DNA of 64,000 nucleotides from Phaeobacter cretensis. Lineage in GTDB: Bacteria > Pseudomonadota > Alphaproteobacteria > Rhodobacterales > Rhodobacteraceae. Positions 42,098-50,740 of the stretch are shown here, piece by piece. The first letter of the stretch is position 1; each line of letters begins with the position of its first letter. The position numbers and the translations under genes were made by a program. Under the pieces are notes generated by a model. The model ran no database searches, was not told the DNA's origin, and saw only the letters and a program-made list of their open reading frames with translations. The stretch lies in NCBI RefSeq assembly GCF_047372505.1, contig NZ_JBKBEU010000001.1, positions 434,001 through 498,000 on the forward strand, in the 5' to 3' direction.

Positions 42098-42774
42098 TAG
42101 TCGTACTCCTCGCGCTTCGCCTGCACTTCGGCAATTTCATCCTCAACCTCATGGCTGGCAACCAGTCGATCCGCATCGCCTCGTAGGATCTGCAGGCCAG
42201 CCTGCACAAACCGCAGCAGCATCAGCAGCATCGACAGCGGCAGCACCACATAGGGCACCACTTTGGGCAGTTTTTCATAGGAGTCGCCGTAGTTGATCAG
42301 CTCTTCCAGAAAGCCAAAGATCGCAACCATCGGCACATCCTGCACCTCGTAAAAACTCTGGCTGCGGGCCTTCATGTCAAACCCGGTGGGAAACCAGCGG
42401 CCTGAGGTCGGCGGCAGGTCTGCAAAGACCGCCCAATAGTCATAAGCACCCTTCAGCAGCAGCAGTGAAAACACGACACAGCATCCGACTGAGACCAGCC
42501 CCACCAGTCGGCGTGCAGGCGGCGAGAGCATATTGAGGATCGCATCAACCCCCAGATGTGCGTGAACTTTGACTGCATAGGATGCCCCCAGCAGTACTAG
42601 CCATGCAAATAGGAACACAGTCAGTTCCAGCGCCCACAGAATATTGGAATTAAAAACAAATCGCGCGACCACATTGGCAAATGTAATCAGGGCCATGAGC
42701 CCCAGAAGCAGCGCAATCAACGTTTCTTCGAGTGTATTGATAAGCCCGGTCGGGCCAGGTTTTGCCCCCGCCAT
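42097..42774 (-). CDS. dctQ: TRAP transporter small permease DctQ
   Basis: A 225-residue DctQ with four membrane spans (about 14-36, 48-68, 88-110, 170-192) and the family loop VKVHAHLGVDAIL. A cytoplasmic-side loop of about 60 residues between the third and fourth spans (FADLPPTSGRWFPTGFDMKA) is larger than in many DctQ proteins. ATG 42774 follows GAGGGAGAGCGAT. It lies between dctP and dctM, with about 120 bp after dctP. Confidence 0.9.
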   Translation of the reverse strand: MAGAKPGPTGLINTLEETLIALLLGLMALITFANVVARFVFNSNILWALELTVFLFAWLVLLGASYAVKVHAHLGVDAILNMLSPPARRLVGLVSVGCCVVFSLLLLKGAYDYWAVFADLPPTSGRWFPTGFDMKARSQSFYEVQDVPMVAIFGFLEELINYGDSYEKLPKVVPYVVLPLSMLLMLLRFVQAGLQILRGDADRLVASHEVEDEIAEVQAKREEYD

Positions 42775-42897
42775 ATCGCTCTCCCTCGATGTTTGGATAA
42801 TTAGAGATCGGCGCGGATGGCGCCCGTGCAAAATGGGGCGGGCGCGCTGGCGCGCCTGCCCCCGGATCGTAGGGCCGCAGCCCGTATATAGCGATCC

Positions 42898-43899
42898 TTA
42901 CATACCAGCGTTGATCGCCTGTGCTGCGTCGATCATGTCCTGCCCCACATCACCCGCGAATTTTTCCCATACAGGCTTCATCGCTTCAACCCAGGCTTCA
43001 CGCTGTTCAGGCGTCAGTTCGCGTACAACACCGCCTGCATCAACGATAGACTGGCGTGCCTCTGCGTTCACCTTGGTAGACTCGGAGTTCCGTGTCCCGG
43101 TGACTTCGCCAAGGATAGTCAAAAACTGGTCACGAACTGCCGGATCCAGGCTGTCGAGCCAGTCTACGCTGGTCACAACCAGATAGTCCAACGCACCATG
43201 GTTGGTCTCGGTGACACCGTCCTGCACCTCAAAGAACTTCTTGCCATAGATGTTGGACCAGGTGTTTTCCTGACCATCTACAACACCTTGCTGCAGCGCG
43301 CCGTAGACTTCAGAGAACGCCATTTTCTGCGGGCTACCGCCGATGGCTTCCATCTGTGCAACAAGAACGTCCGAGGATTGGACGCGGAATTTCAGGCCAT
43401 TGGCATCCGACGGTTCGATCAGCGGCTTGTTTGCCGACATCTGCTTCATGCCATTGTGCCAATACGCCAGACCCTGCAGGCCGCGGCGCTGCATGCTATC
43501 CAGCATGTTTTGACCGTTCTCAGAGCCTTGGAAGGCATCAACTGCATCGATGTTTTTGAACATGAACGGCAGATCAAACAGACGGAACTGCTTGGTGAAC
43601 TTTTCAAACTTCGACAGGCTGGGGGCTGCCAGTTGCACGTCGCCCTGCAACATCGCTTCCAGCACTTTGTTGTCGTTGTAGAGCGTGGAGTTCGGATAGA
43701 CCTCCAGGCACATGGTGCCGTTCATCTCTTCGTTGATACGCTTTTCCAACAGCGAGGCAGCAATGCCCTTTGGGTGCTTGTCGGTATTGGTCACATGGCT
43801 GAACTTAACGACGATTTCACCATCGTCACAGGCGGCCATCGCGGTGCCAGCAGTCATGGTCAGTGCCACAGCAGTGGCAGCAGCAGTTACAAATTTCAT
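42898..43899 (-). CDS. dctP: TRAP C4-dicarboxylate binding protein DctP
   Basis: A 333-residue periplasmic binding protein with a clear signal peptide (MKFVTAAATAVALTMTAGTA, cleaved after AMA). DctP-family hallmarks: VVKFSHVTNTDKHPKGIAA, the central GLKFRVQSSDVLVAQMEAIG with the substrate-binding Arg, and YGALQQGVVDGQENTWSNI. GGGAGGAAAGAC precedes ATG 43899; the longer open frame upstream is unsupported. Two palindromes suited to DctD binding lie at 44081-44131. Confidence 0.93.
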   Translation of the reverse strand: MKFVTAAATAVALTMTAGTAMAACDDGEIVVKFSHVTNTDKHPKGIAASLLEKRINEEMNGTMCLEVYPNSTLYNDNKVLEAMLQGDVQLAAPSLSKFEKFTKQFRLFDLPFMFKNIDAVDAFQGSENGQNMLDSMQRRGLQGLAYWHNGMKQMSANKPLIEPSDANGLKFRVQSSDVLVAQMEAIGGSPQKMAFSEVYGALQQGVVDGQENTWSNIYGKKFFEVQDGVTETNHGALDYLVVTSVDWLDSLDPAVRDQFLTILGEVTGTRNSESTKVNAEARQSIVDAGGVVRELTPEQREAWVEAMKPVWEKFAGDVGQDMIDAAQAINAGM

Positions 43900-44004
43900 G
43901 TCTTTCCTCCCGGATTCTCTCCATAGCCTCCGCTTAAGCGAAGACCCCGTAGCTAGCATCACGACCCAACGCGCACGGCTCAAGCTTTCGTAGCTATGTA
44001 AAAA

Positions 44005-44031
44005 ATTATAGAATTTATCATTTTTTAACAA
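44005..44031 (-). promoter_or_regulatory. Candidate sigma-70 promoter of dctP
   Basis: On the minus strand TTGTTA (44026-44031) and a consensus TATAAT (44005-44010) lie 15 bp apart, about 105-130 bp upstream of the dctP ATG. The spacer is shorter than ideal. No -24/-12 (GG/GC) element of a sigma-54 promoter was found in 43900-44080. Confidence 0.4.
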
Positions 44032-44080
44032 ATGCTTGATTGACGAAATTAATGTTATACCTTCGTGCGTCTTTGAACAC

Positions 44081-44131
44081 TGTGCGAAATTCCGCACATG
44101 GGTTCCTAGAGATTGTGCGAAAACCCGCACA
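44081..44131. promoter_or_regulatory. Paired palindromes, probable DctD binding sites
   Basis: TGTGCGAAATTCCGCACA (44081-44098) and TGTGCGAAAACCCGCACA (44114-44131) are near-identical 18-bp palindromes with centres 33 bp apart, three helical turns. They lie 180-230 bp upstream of dctP, between dctP and dctD. Position and symmetry suit tandem NtrC/DctD-type enhancer dimers. Confidence 0.65.
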
Positions 44132-44312
44132 TCTGTTAGCGCCCAACAATTAGGCGTTGGAATCATCATCTGCTGTTATTTTGTACCAAGCCTGCCAGAC
44201 AGATCCCCGTCTCCCCGTCGCGACACAATTCCAACAGTGACACAGATCCAATTTGACACAGGCCAACTACCCGGACGCACTCAGGATCCCTCTCAGAACA
44301 CACCCTATGCCG

Positions 44313-45542
44313 CTAGCGACGATAGTCCTCAGGCCGGATGCCATAGCGCGTCAGCTTGTCATAGAAGGTTTTGCGCGGCAGCTTCAGCGCTTTGGCGGCG
44401 GCAGAGGCATTGCCGTTCTGCCGCCCCAACCCCGCGATCAGCAACGACCGTTCGACCTGTGCCAATTGCTCCGCCAGCCCCAGATCTGCCGCTGCCTGGC
44501 TATCCTCGGGCATCCCCAAAACAAATCGCATCGCCGCTGACATGAGCGAGCGCGCATTACCGGGCCAGTCCTGTGCCATCAGTGCTGCCAAATGCTCCTG
44601 CGGAACATCGGGCACCGCGACACCTGACTGCTCTGCCGCCTGCGCAACATAATGGCGAAACAATACCGGTATATCCTCCGGGCGTTCCGAGAGCGCCGGG
44701 ATCCGCACTCGCATAACGTCCAGCCTGTAGAACAGATCTGCCAGAAAGCCGCCGTGCTCCGACGACTCGGCCAGGTCAGTGACTGCGCCAACCAGAATTC
44801 GCAGATCTAGTCCCTGCTCTAGGACCTCCAAAATGGCGTATTGCGTCTCCAACGGCAGAGCTGAGACTTCATCTAAATACAGCGATCCTCCGGCTGCCCG
44901 TTCGCAGAGCTCCTGAAACCCTTCAGGAGTTAGCCCCGCTGCCGGGCGTTTGACAAACGGCCCCTGGCCGGCGTCCGACATCAGATGAATGATTTCCGCG
45001 ACTTTAGATATACCGCTGCCTGGTGCACCGGTCACCAGCACCTCTGCCCCGGTGGCTGCCACTGCCCGCACGCGGGCGCGCAGCTCTTCCATTTGTGGCG
45101 ACGTCCCAAAGATCATCCGTGCCGCGGGGTCGCCGCTCTCTAGCCGTGATTTCAGCGCGCGGTTCTCCCGGACCAATGCCCGGGTACGCAGAGCACGGCG
45201 CACCACAGCGACCAGTTCACTCCCGGCACATGGCTTTTCCAGAAAATCAAAAGCTCCTTCCCCCATGGCTTGCACTGCCATCGGAATGTCACCTTCGCCG
45301 GTCAGCAGGATGACCGGTAGATCGGCATCCACCTCGCGCACGTAGCGCAGAAGATGAAAACCATCGCGACCCGGCATCCGCATGTCTGACAAGATCACCC
45401 CGTCGAAATCGGGGCGGATCAGATCTTTGGCCGCAACAAACGACCCAACCGTTGTGACCTCGCAGTCTGCCAACTCCAGCGTCTGCCCAAGCGCCGCACG
45501 CACTGCGGCATCATCATCCACCACCAAAACCTGATTGGTCAT
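44313..45542 (-). CDS. dctD: DctD-like response regulator with degenerate AAA+ domain
   Basis: The 409-residue protein has an intact receiver (acidic pocket VDDDA at 8-12, phospho-acceptor Asp53 in LSDMRMPG, LLTGEGD, EKPC Lys103), then an NtrC-like central domain and a C-terminal Fis-type helix-turn-helix (ASAAAKALKLPRKTFYDKLTRYG). The Walker A region reads GAPGSGISK without GK[ST], and the GAFTGA sigma-54 contact loop is absent where it should fall (about 200-212). Walker B-like LYLDEVSAL remains. It should therefore not remodel sigma-54 holoenzyme. It overlaps dctB by ATGA; paired palindromes in front of dctP are likely targets. Confidence 0.85.
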   Translation of the reverse strand: MTNQVLVVDDDAAVRAALGQTLELADCEVTTVGSFVAAKDLIRPDFDGVILSDMRMPGRDGFHLLRYVREVDADLPVILLTGEGDIPMAVQAMGEGAFDFLEKPCAGSELVAVVRRALRTRALVRENRALKSRLESGDPAARMIFGTSPQMEELRARVRAVAATGAEVLVTGAPGSGISKVAEIIHLMSDAGQGPFVKRPAAGLTPEGFQELCERAAGGSLYLDEVSALPLETQYAILEVLEQGLDLRILVGAVTDLAESSEHGGFLADLFYRLDVMRVRIPALSERPEDIPVLFRHYVAQAAEQSGVAVPDVPQEHLAALMAQDWPGNARSLMSAAMRFVLGMPEDSQAAADLGLAEQLAQVERSLLIAGLGRQNGNASAAAKALKLPRKTFYDKLTRYGIRPEDYRR

Positions 45543-47362
45543 GCCACGTCATCCTCTTCTGGGGCACTCGCCTCCGTCTTCTCACTCCACTTCTGACGAG
45601 TCTGCTGCCACGGCTCGGCCCAGCGGTCCAGCTCCACGGTAAATTCGGCCCCGTTACCAGTGTTGATGCCGCGAATATTGCCGCCAAAGCTCTGCACCAA
45701 CCCGTAAGAGATCGACAACCCCAACCCCATGCCTTCGGAACTGCCAACAGCCTTGGTCGAATAGAAGGGATCAAAGATCTTTTCCGGCTCTTTCAGACCT
45801 GGGCCGATGTCGGCAACGGTAACCAGCAGCCGATCACCCTCCTCGGCCCGCCCCTGTCGGATCGCGATACGGATTTCCCGGTGTTCCTGTTCCAGCATTG
45901 CATCAGCGGCATTGTTGATCAGATTCACAAAAACCTGCGACAAGCGGACCTCGCCCCCCCAGGCAAAAACTGGTTCCGCTGGTGGTTCCCACTTCAATGT
46001 TACACCGTCTTGATGCAGCCGCTGCTCGGTCAGCTCTGCTGCGGTACCGATCACCTGCACCAGATCCACTTGCCCCATCGGTTCGCTTTCATTGCGGGCA
46101 AAGGCGCGGAGATTCTTGATGATGCGCGCCATCCGCCCGGCCATCTGCGCAATCCGGCCAAGGTTTTCACCGGCCCGATCCGGCTTGCCCCGCGCGACAA
46201 ATGCCTCGCCGTTTTCGGCATACTGCTGGATCGCCATCAGCGGCTGGTTCAGTTCATGACTGATCCCTGCAGACATCTGCCCCAGTGCGGACAACTTACC
46301 CGCCTGCACCAGATCTTCTTGCGCCTGCTTCAGTGCGGCCTCTGCCTCTAGTCGTTCCTGCACCTCACGCGTCAACCGTGTATTGGTCGCGGACAGCGCC
46401 CGCGTGCGTGCAGCAACCCTGCTCTCCAGCACCGCATTGGCCTTTGCCAGAATGCGCCGCCGGTCGAGTGCGAGTACCAACATCGCCCCCAGCGCCAACA
46501 CGATAGCCGCGACCGCAGCAGCCTGCAGCGCTGCAAGCCGCTGCGCCGGTGTCACATCCACCAGAATCTCGCCCACCATGCCGATCTGCGGAAGGTTCAC
46601 CGCCTGATGCAGGGCCCGTTCCGGCAGATAAGGCGACCAACGCAGATCCCAAATCTCATGGGATCCCTCCCGCCACGCGCGCAGCGCTACGGGTCGGCCA
46701 TCCGGCGGGGATAGGCCAGGCCCTTCAACGCTACGTTGCCAGAACAACAGCTCACGCCGGTTTGCGATGAACACCTCGCCGCCGCGATTGGTGAAAAACA
46801 CCGCCGGCAGTGACCCGCGCCACGTCTGCTCCACATCCTCCACATCGGCGACCACCACCAACGCACCTCGCACTCGACCATTGGTGTCAAAATCCGGTGC
46901 CGCATAGATGTAGGCGCGGCGCTCACGAGGGTTCAGCACGTCGTAACCTGTCCCCAATGCCCCTTGCATGGCACGATGAAAGTAGCCCTCCTGGGTCACG
47001 TCTCGACCCATCACGCCTGCGGCGGCCACCACAACGCGCCCTGCGCGGTCCACAAAAAACACATCCAGCGCTGCCGTCTTATCCGCCACCTCGCGCAGCA
47101 GGACCTTGGCCGCGCGGCGCGAGGGCTCGCTGTCCAATGTCTTCAGGGCCGGGTGATCGGCCATCAACACCGCCAGCTCTTGATAGACCTGCAACTGCGT
47201 GGTCACCCGGTCCGAGGCCAGAGCCAAATCCGCCGCACTGCGTTCTGCAAGCGAATCAAGCGCTTGACGATAGCCCAGCCGGTATACGCCGCCGGCAACA
47301 GCTGTCACAGCGCCCAACAGGAGCGCCAGAATGATCCATCGATGTCCGAGAAATTGCGTCAT
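45539..47362 (-). CDS. dctB: DctB-like C4-dicarboxylate sensor histidine kinase
   Basis: A 607-residue sensor kinase. Two membrane spans (about 8-27 and 278-299) enclose a periplasmic double-Cache/PAS-type sensor with RAYIYAAPDFDTNGRVRGALVV. A coiled segment follows, then the HisKA motif SAGISHELNQPLMAIQQ with phospho-acceptor His369, and the ATPase N, G1 and G2 boxes (NLINNAADAML, DIGPGL, GMGLGLSIS). ATG 47362 was chosen; 21 upstream codons have no ribosome site. It is the first gene of dctBD, divergent from the P450 gene. Confidence 0.9.
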   Translation of the reverse strand: MTQFLGHRWIILALLLGAVTAVAGGVYRLGYRQALDSLAERSAADLALASDRVTTQLQVYQELAVLMADHPALKTLDSEPSRRAAKVLLREVADKTAALDVFFVDRAGRVVVAAAGVMGRDVTQEGYFHRAMQGALGTGYDVLNPRERRAYIYAAPDFDTNGRVRGALVVVADVEDVEQTWRGSLPAVFFTNRGGEVFIANRRELLFWQRSVEGPGLSPPDGRPVALRAWREGSHEIWDLRWSPYLPERALHQAVNLPQIGMVGEILVDVTPAQRLAALQAAAVAAIVLALGAMLVLALDRRRILAKANAVLESRVAARTRALSATNTRLTREVQERLEAEAALKQAQEDLVQAGKLSALGQMSAGISHELNQPLMAIQQYAENGEAFVARGKPDRAGENLGRIAQMAGRMARIIKNLRAFARNESEPMGQVDLVQVIGTAAELTEQRLHQDGVTLKWEPPAEPVFAWGGEVRLSQVFVNLINNAADAMLEQEHREIRIAIRQGRAEEGDRLLVTVADIGPGLKEPEKIFDPFYSTKAVGSSEGMGLGLSISYGLVQSFGGNIRGINTGNGAEFTVELDRWAEPWQQTRQKWSEKTEASAPEEDDVA

Positions 47363-47423
47363 TGTCCGCACAGTAGCAAAGCCCCCCTTGCATTGACCAG
47401 CCACCTTGGCAAAAGCTTCGTGC

Positions 47424-48608
47424 ATGAAGACATTGATTCAATCCCCCACCGATCCTGATTTTGTCCAATCACCCTATGGATTTTACGCCGCTGCCCGCCG
47501 CGATGGACATCTGCACATCTGGCAGGACTACGACATGGTCGCAGCCTTTTCCCATCCGGCCGTCCATATGTTGCTGCGCGACCGGCGTTTTGGCCGCGAA
47601 ATCCCACCGGAGATGGCCCGCGAAAGCCCCGTGCACCTCGCGCCCTTCTTGCAGGTCGAGGCACATTCGCTGTTGGACGCCGAACCACCCCGGCACACGC
47701 GGTTGCGCCGCCTTATCATGCGCGCCTTTACCAGCCGCGAAATCAAAGCATTGGCGCCGGGTCTCAACACCCTTTGCCATGAGCTGATCGATGCCTTCCC
47801 GCAGGATGCGCCCTTTGATCTGCTATCCACATACTGTACCCAAGTACCGGTGATCGCGATCTGCCGTCTGCTCGGCGTGCCGGAAGGCATGGCACCCAAG
47901 CTTCTGGATTGGTCGCACAAGATGGTAGCGATGTATCAGGCCTCCAAAACCACCGAGACAGAACACGATGCCGCGCGCGCCAGTCAGGAGTTCATCGGTT
48001 TCCTTACGACCTATGTCGAGGAACGCCGCAAGACACCCGGTGAGGATCTGATCACCCGTCTTATCCAGGCCGAAGAAGACGGCGAAAGCCTGTCTACAGA
48101 TGAACTGATCGGCACCTGCATTCTGCTACTGAATGCCGGGCATGAGGCCACGGTGCATTCGCTCGGAAACGGTGTTAAAACCATGCTCCAACAGGGCTGG
48201 GAGACATCCTGGCTCGCACCCGATGGCATCGATGGTCTGGTTGAGGAGATCCTGCGCTACGACCCGCCTTTGCACATGTTCACCCGTTATGCCTATGAGA
48301 AAATCGAGGTCTTTGGCCATACTTTCCAGCGCGGCGACGAGGTGGCGTTGCTCTTAGCGGCCGCCAACCGTGATCCTGAAATGCTCGATAGCCCCGAGAG
48401 TTTTGACCCAACACGCCCGGCGAAAGTGAATACGTCATTTGGCGCAGGACTGCATTTCTGCGTTGGCGCGCCGTTGGCACGGATGGAGATGCAGATCGCC
48501 CTGCCGATCCTGTTTGAGCGATGTCCGAATCTGAAACTGGTCGGCGCGCCGGAATATAACAACACCTACCATTTCCACGGGTTAAGCGCCCTGATGGTTC
48601 AAGCCTGA
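47424..48608 (+). CDS. Cytochrome P450
   Basis: A 394-residue soluble class I bacterial P450. The heme loop is FGAGLHFCVGAPLAR with the thiolate Cys near 346. The I-helix has LLNAGHEATVHSLGN (oxygen-activating AGHEAT), and the K-helix ExxR is EEILR near 275. It resembles CYP families that hydroxylate terpenoids or fatty acids, but the substrate cannot be fixed. No ferredoxin or ferredoxin reductase gene lies next to it; the NADP reductase at 54875 could serve. ATG 47424, 60 bp from divergent dctB. Confidence 0.9.
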   Translation: MKTLIQSPTDPDFVQSPYGFYAAARRDGHLHIWQDYDMVAAFSHPAVHMLLRDRRFGREIPPEMARESPVHLAPFLQVEAHSLLDAEPPRHTRLRRLIMRAFTSREIKALAPGLNTLCHELIDAFPQDAPFDLLSTYCTQVPVIAICRLLGVPEGMAPKLLDWSHKMVAMYQASKTTETEHDAARASQEFIGFLTTYVEERRKTPGEDLITRLIQAEEDGESLSTDELIGTCILLLNAGHEATVHSLGNGVKTMLQQGWETSWLAPDGIDGLVEEILRYDPPLHMFTRYAYEKIEVFGHTFQRGDEVALLLAAANRDPEMLDSPESFDPTRPAKVNTSFGAGLHFCVGAPLARMEMQIALPILFERCPNLKLVGAPEYNNTYHFHGLSALMVQA

Positions 48609-48668
48609 GCCGCTCGGCAGACGGTGGCGGGCCCACACTCTTGGCCCCGCCACAACATATCCTAAAAT

Positions 48669-49904
48669 TCAGGCAGTTACTTGCCCTTTGGGACGTCCGG
48701 CGATCAGTACGCCTGCTGCAACAATTGCCACCACAGAGGCACTGCGGATCACGGTCTGGAAATCATAGATCTGCGCAATCACCCCCACTGCAGGCCCTGC
48801 CAGAACCCCGCTCACCATCAACGTATTCCAATAGATTGCTGTTGCACGGGCGGGGGTGTCCGGAGCAAAGGACTGCACATAGCTGATACCAAGGCTGGCG
48901 TAGAAGCCGTAGTACATCCCCTCCAGCGCAGCCCCTGCCAGCATTTGTGGAAAGCTCTGCACAGCGGCCAAGAGCTGAATGGTGACGATGGCCAGCCCCG
49001 TTACTACAACCAATGCCCGCCACATGCCAAACCGTGCAATCACCCAAGGCGTACTAAAGATCGCAATGACCTCGACAGAGGTCTTGATCGTAAACGCAAA
49101 ACCCGGCGCATATCCCGGCAGCCCCACCTCCTGCACGTAAAAGAGCGGTAGCGATGAAAAGGTCAGAGAATGCGCGGTCGACAGGCAAAACACAAACCCA
49201 GCCGCCAGCCACACCCCCCGTGGTGCCACGGATGGCGCACCCATATCTGTCTTGGACGTCGTTGTCTTGGGCGTCGCTGTGCGTGCCATGGCAGTGATAT
49301 CGCGGGGCAACGTAAACCACCACAGGGCAAGCCAGACCAGCGAGAGGCAAAGCGCCGTGGCAAACACAGCCTGCAAACCGATCCGGTCAGCAATCAGGAA
49401 GGTCACCGCCGGTCCAACCATCCAGGCCGTCGAGGTGGTGGCCCGCATATGCGAGTTGAACCGTACCCGTTCCACCTGATGACGCTCGGCCAGACTGCCG
49501 CCCAAACTGAACATGGTGGAAACCGCACTGGAGCTGGTTCCGAACCCCAATACACCCGCTGTCAGCACGACCCACAGGTTGGGCGCAAACGTCAATGATC
49601 CGGCGGCGAAGATAAACCCGGTCGCCGCAAATCCAACCAACGGAAACACCCGTGCGCCCGCATCAATGCGGCGGGCAAATTGCCGATTGGCAACCAATGT
49701 CAGGCCAATCGCCATCCCGGCATAAATGCTGATGATCCACGGCTCATACCCCAGCCCCTCAACCAGGAAATAGCCCATGAACGGTATAATCATTGAGGAA
49801 CAAATGGTGCCACAGAACAGCAACATCAAAAACAACAGGCGCGCGGTTAGTGCGCCGGCAGGCGCTGCGGGAGTCGGGGAAACAGGCATAGTGAAAAAAC
49901 TCAT
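48669..49904 (-). CDS. MFS transporter, sugar-efflux-like
   Basis: About 411 residues with 12 predicted spans in two six-helix halves separated by a polar loop (ARTATPKTTTSKTDMGAPS). The pattern, including MIIPFMGYFLVEGLGYEPWIISIYAG, RAT.STAW.VGPA and SFAPDTPARATAIYW, recalls the SET sugar-efflux group. The N-terminus is unclear: ATG 49904 and ATG 49889 are both in frame with weak ribosome sites. Substrate unknown. It converges on the P450 gene and is separate from the Lrp gene by about 210 bp. Confidence 0.8.
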   Translation of the reverse strand: MSFFTMPVSPTPAAPAGALTARLLFLMLLFCGTICSSMIIPFMGYFLVEGLGYEPWIISIYAGMAIGLTLVANRQFARRIDAGARVFPLVGFAATGFIFAAGSLTFAPNLWVVLTAGVLGFGTSSSAVSTMFSLGGSLAERHQVERVRFNSHMRATTSTAWMVGPAVTFLIADRIGLQAVFATALCLSLVWLALWWFTLPRDITAMARTATPKTTTSKTDMGAPSVAPRGVWLAAGFVFCLSTAHSLTFSSLPLFYVQEVGLPGYAPGFAFTIKTSVEVIAIFSTPWVIARFGMWRALVVVTGLAIVTIQLLAAVQSFPQMLAGAALEGMYYGFYASLGISYVQSFAPDTPARATAIYWNTLMVSGVLAGPAVGVIAQIYDFQTVIRSASVVAIVAAGVLIAGRPKGQVTA

Positions 49905-50114
49905 CCGGGAATACGCCAGCTTTTCCAGATAAGGGCCTTGCATGCAAGCTCTGCACTGGTGTTAGGCAGTCAAAAGGACGCCACATCAGTGTAAATACTC
50001 CGGGACAGCAAATAGGCAGGGCCTATGCGCCGCTGGTACCGCACATCGGGCCCACTATAAAAAAGGGAGCAGCGCCCACATCCCAGTAGATGATCCCAAG
50101 CTGGCGGTACGGCC

Positions 50115-50594
50115 TTACTCTTCGTCGACGGCATCCAATGGCAGCAATGTGGTGGATTTGATCTCCTCCATCGACAAAAGCGCGGTGACATTATGCACCC
50201 TGACCTCAGAGATCAGCGCCTGATAGAATTTGTCATACGCACGGGCATTTTTCACCCGCACCTTCAGGATATAGTCGATATCCCCCGCAAGCCGGTGCGC
50301 TTCCTGCACCTCCGGACGATCCCGCAGAGCTTTTAGAAACTTGGCCTGCCACTCAGCCTCATGGGCAGATGTGCGGATCAGTACAAAGAAACATGCCTCA
50401 AATCCCAGCGCCTCGGCGTCCAGTACCATGGTCTGACGGCCGATGACGCCACCCTCGCGTAATTTGCGAATGCGATTCCAAACCGGGGTCTTAGAACTAC
50501 CCACACGGCGGGCGATTTCATCCAGAGACTGGCCTGCATCGCGCTGCAGCTCTGCCAGAATTTTCCTATCCGTGCTGTCGATCCGCACTGTCAT
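50115..50594 (-). CDS. Lrp/AsnC family regulator
   Basis: A 159-residue Lrp-type protein: helix-turn-helix RKILAELQRDAGQSLDEIARRVGSSKTPVWNRIRKLREGGVI at 10-51, then an RAM ligand domain with RVKNARAYDKFYQALISEV. It is divergent from the sulfur-assimilation operon, and its 146-bp upstream region contains two GGAA..TTCC palindromes. It probably controls cysG onward, perhaps sensing an amino acid such as cysteine or methionine. Confidence 0.88.
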   Translation of the reverse strand: MTVRIDSTDRKILAELQRDAGQSLDEIARRVGSSKTPVWNRIRKLREGGVIGRQTMVLDAEALGFEACFFVLIRTSAHEAEWQAKFLKALRDRPEVQEAHRLAGDIDYILKVRVKNARAYDKFYQALISEVRVHNVTALLSMEEIKSTTLLPLDAVDEE

Positions 50595-50645
50595 TCCTGT
50601 TTTCTCCTTGTTTGGGGATCAACCCGCCTGCATCTGCTGCCAGCT

Positions 50646-50699
50646 GGAACAATCTTCCTTATTTGCCGCAGCATATAGCGGATAAGGGGGAATATTTCC
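50646..50699. promoter_or_regulatory. Paired GGAA-N-TTCC palindromes between lrp and cysG
   Basis: GGAACAATCTTCC (50646-50658) and GGAATATTTCC (50689-50699) share GGAA/TTCC arms with centres 42 bp apart, about four turns. They lie between the Lrp gene and cysG, as expected for an Lrp-type regulator with several dimers. Binding is inferred. Confidence 0.5.
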
Positions 50700-50740
50700 T
50701 ATATCTAAGGGTAAGTCAAACAATCGAGATGAGGCCTAAA

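Noticed and set aside
43900..44080. A sigma-54 promoter for dctP
   Set aside because: TGGGTCGTGATGC on the minus strand looks similar but its GG-GC spacing is two bases too short; no other candidate was found.
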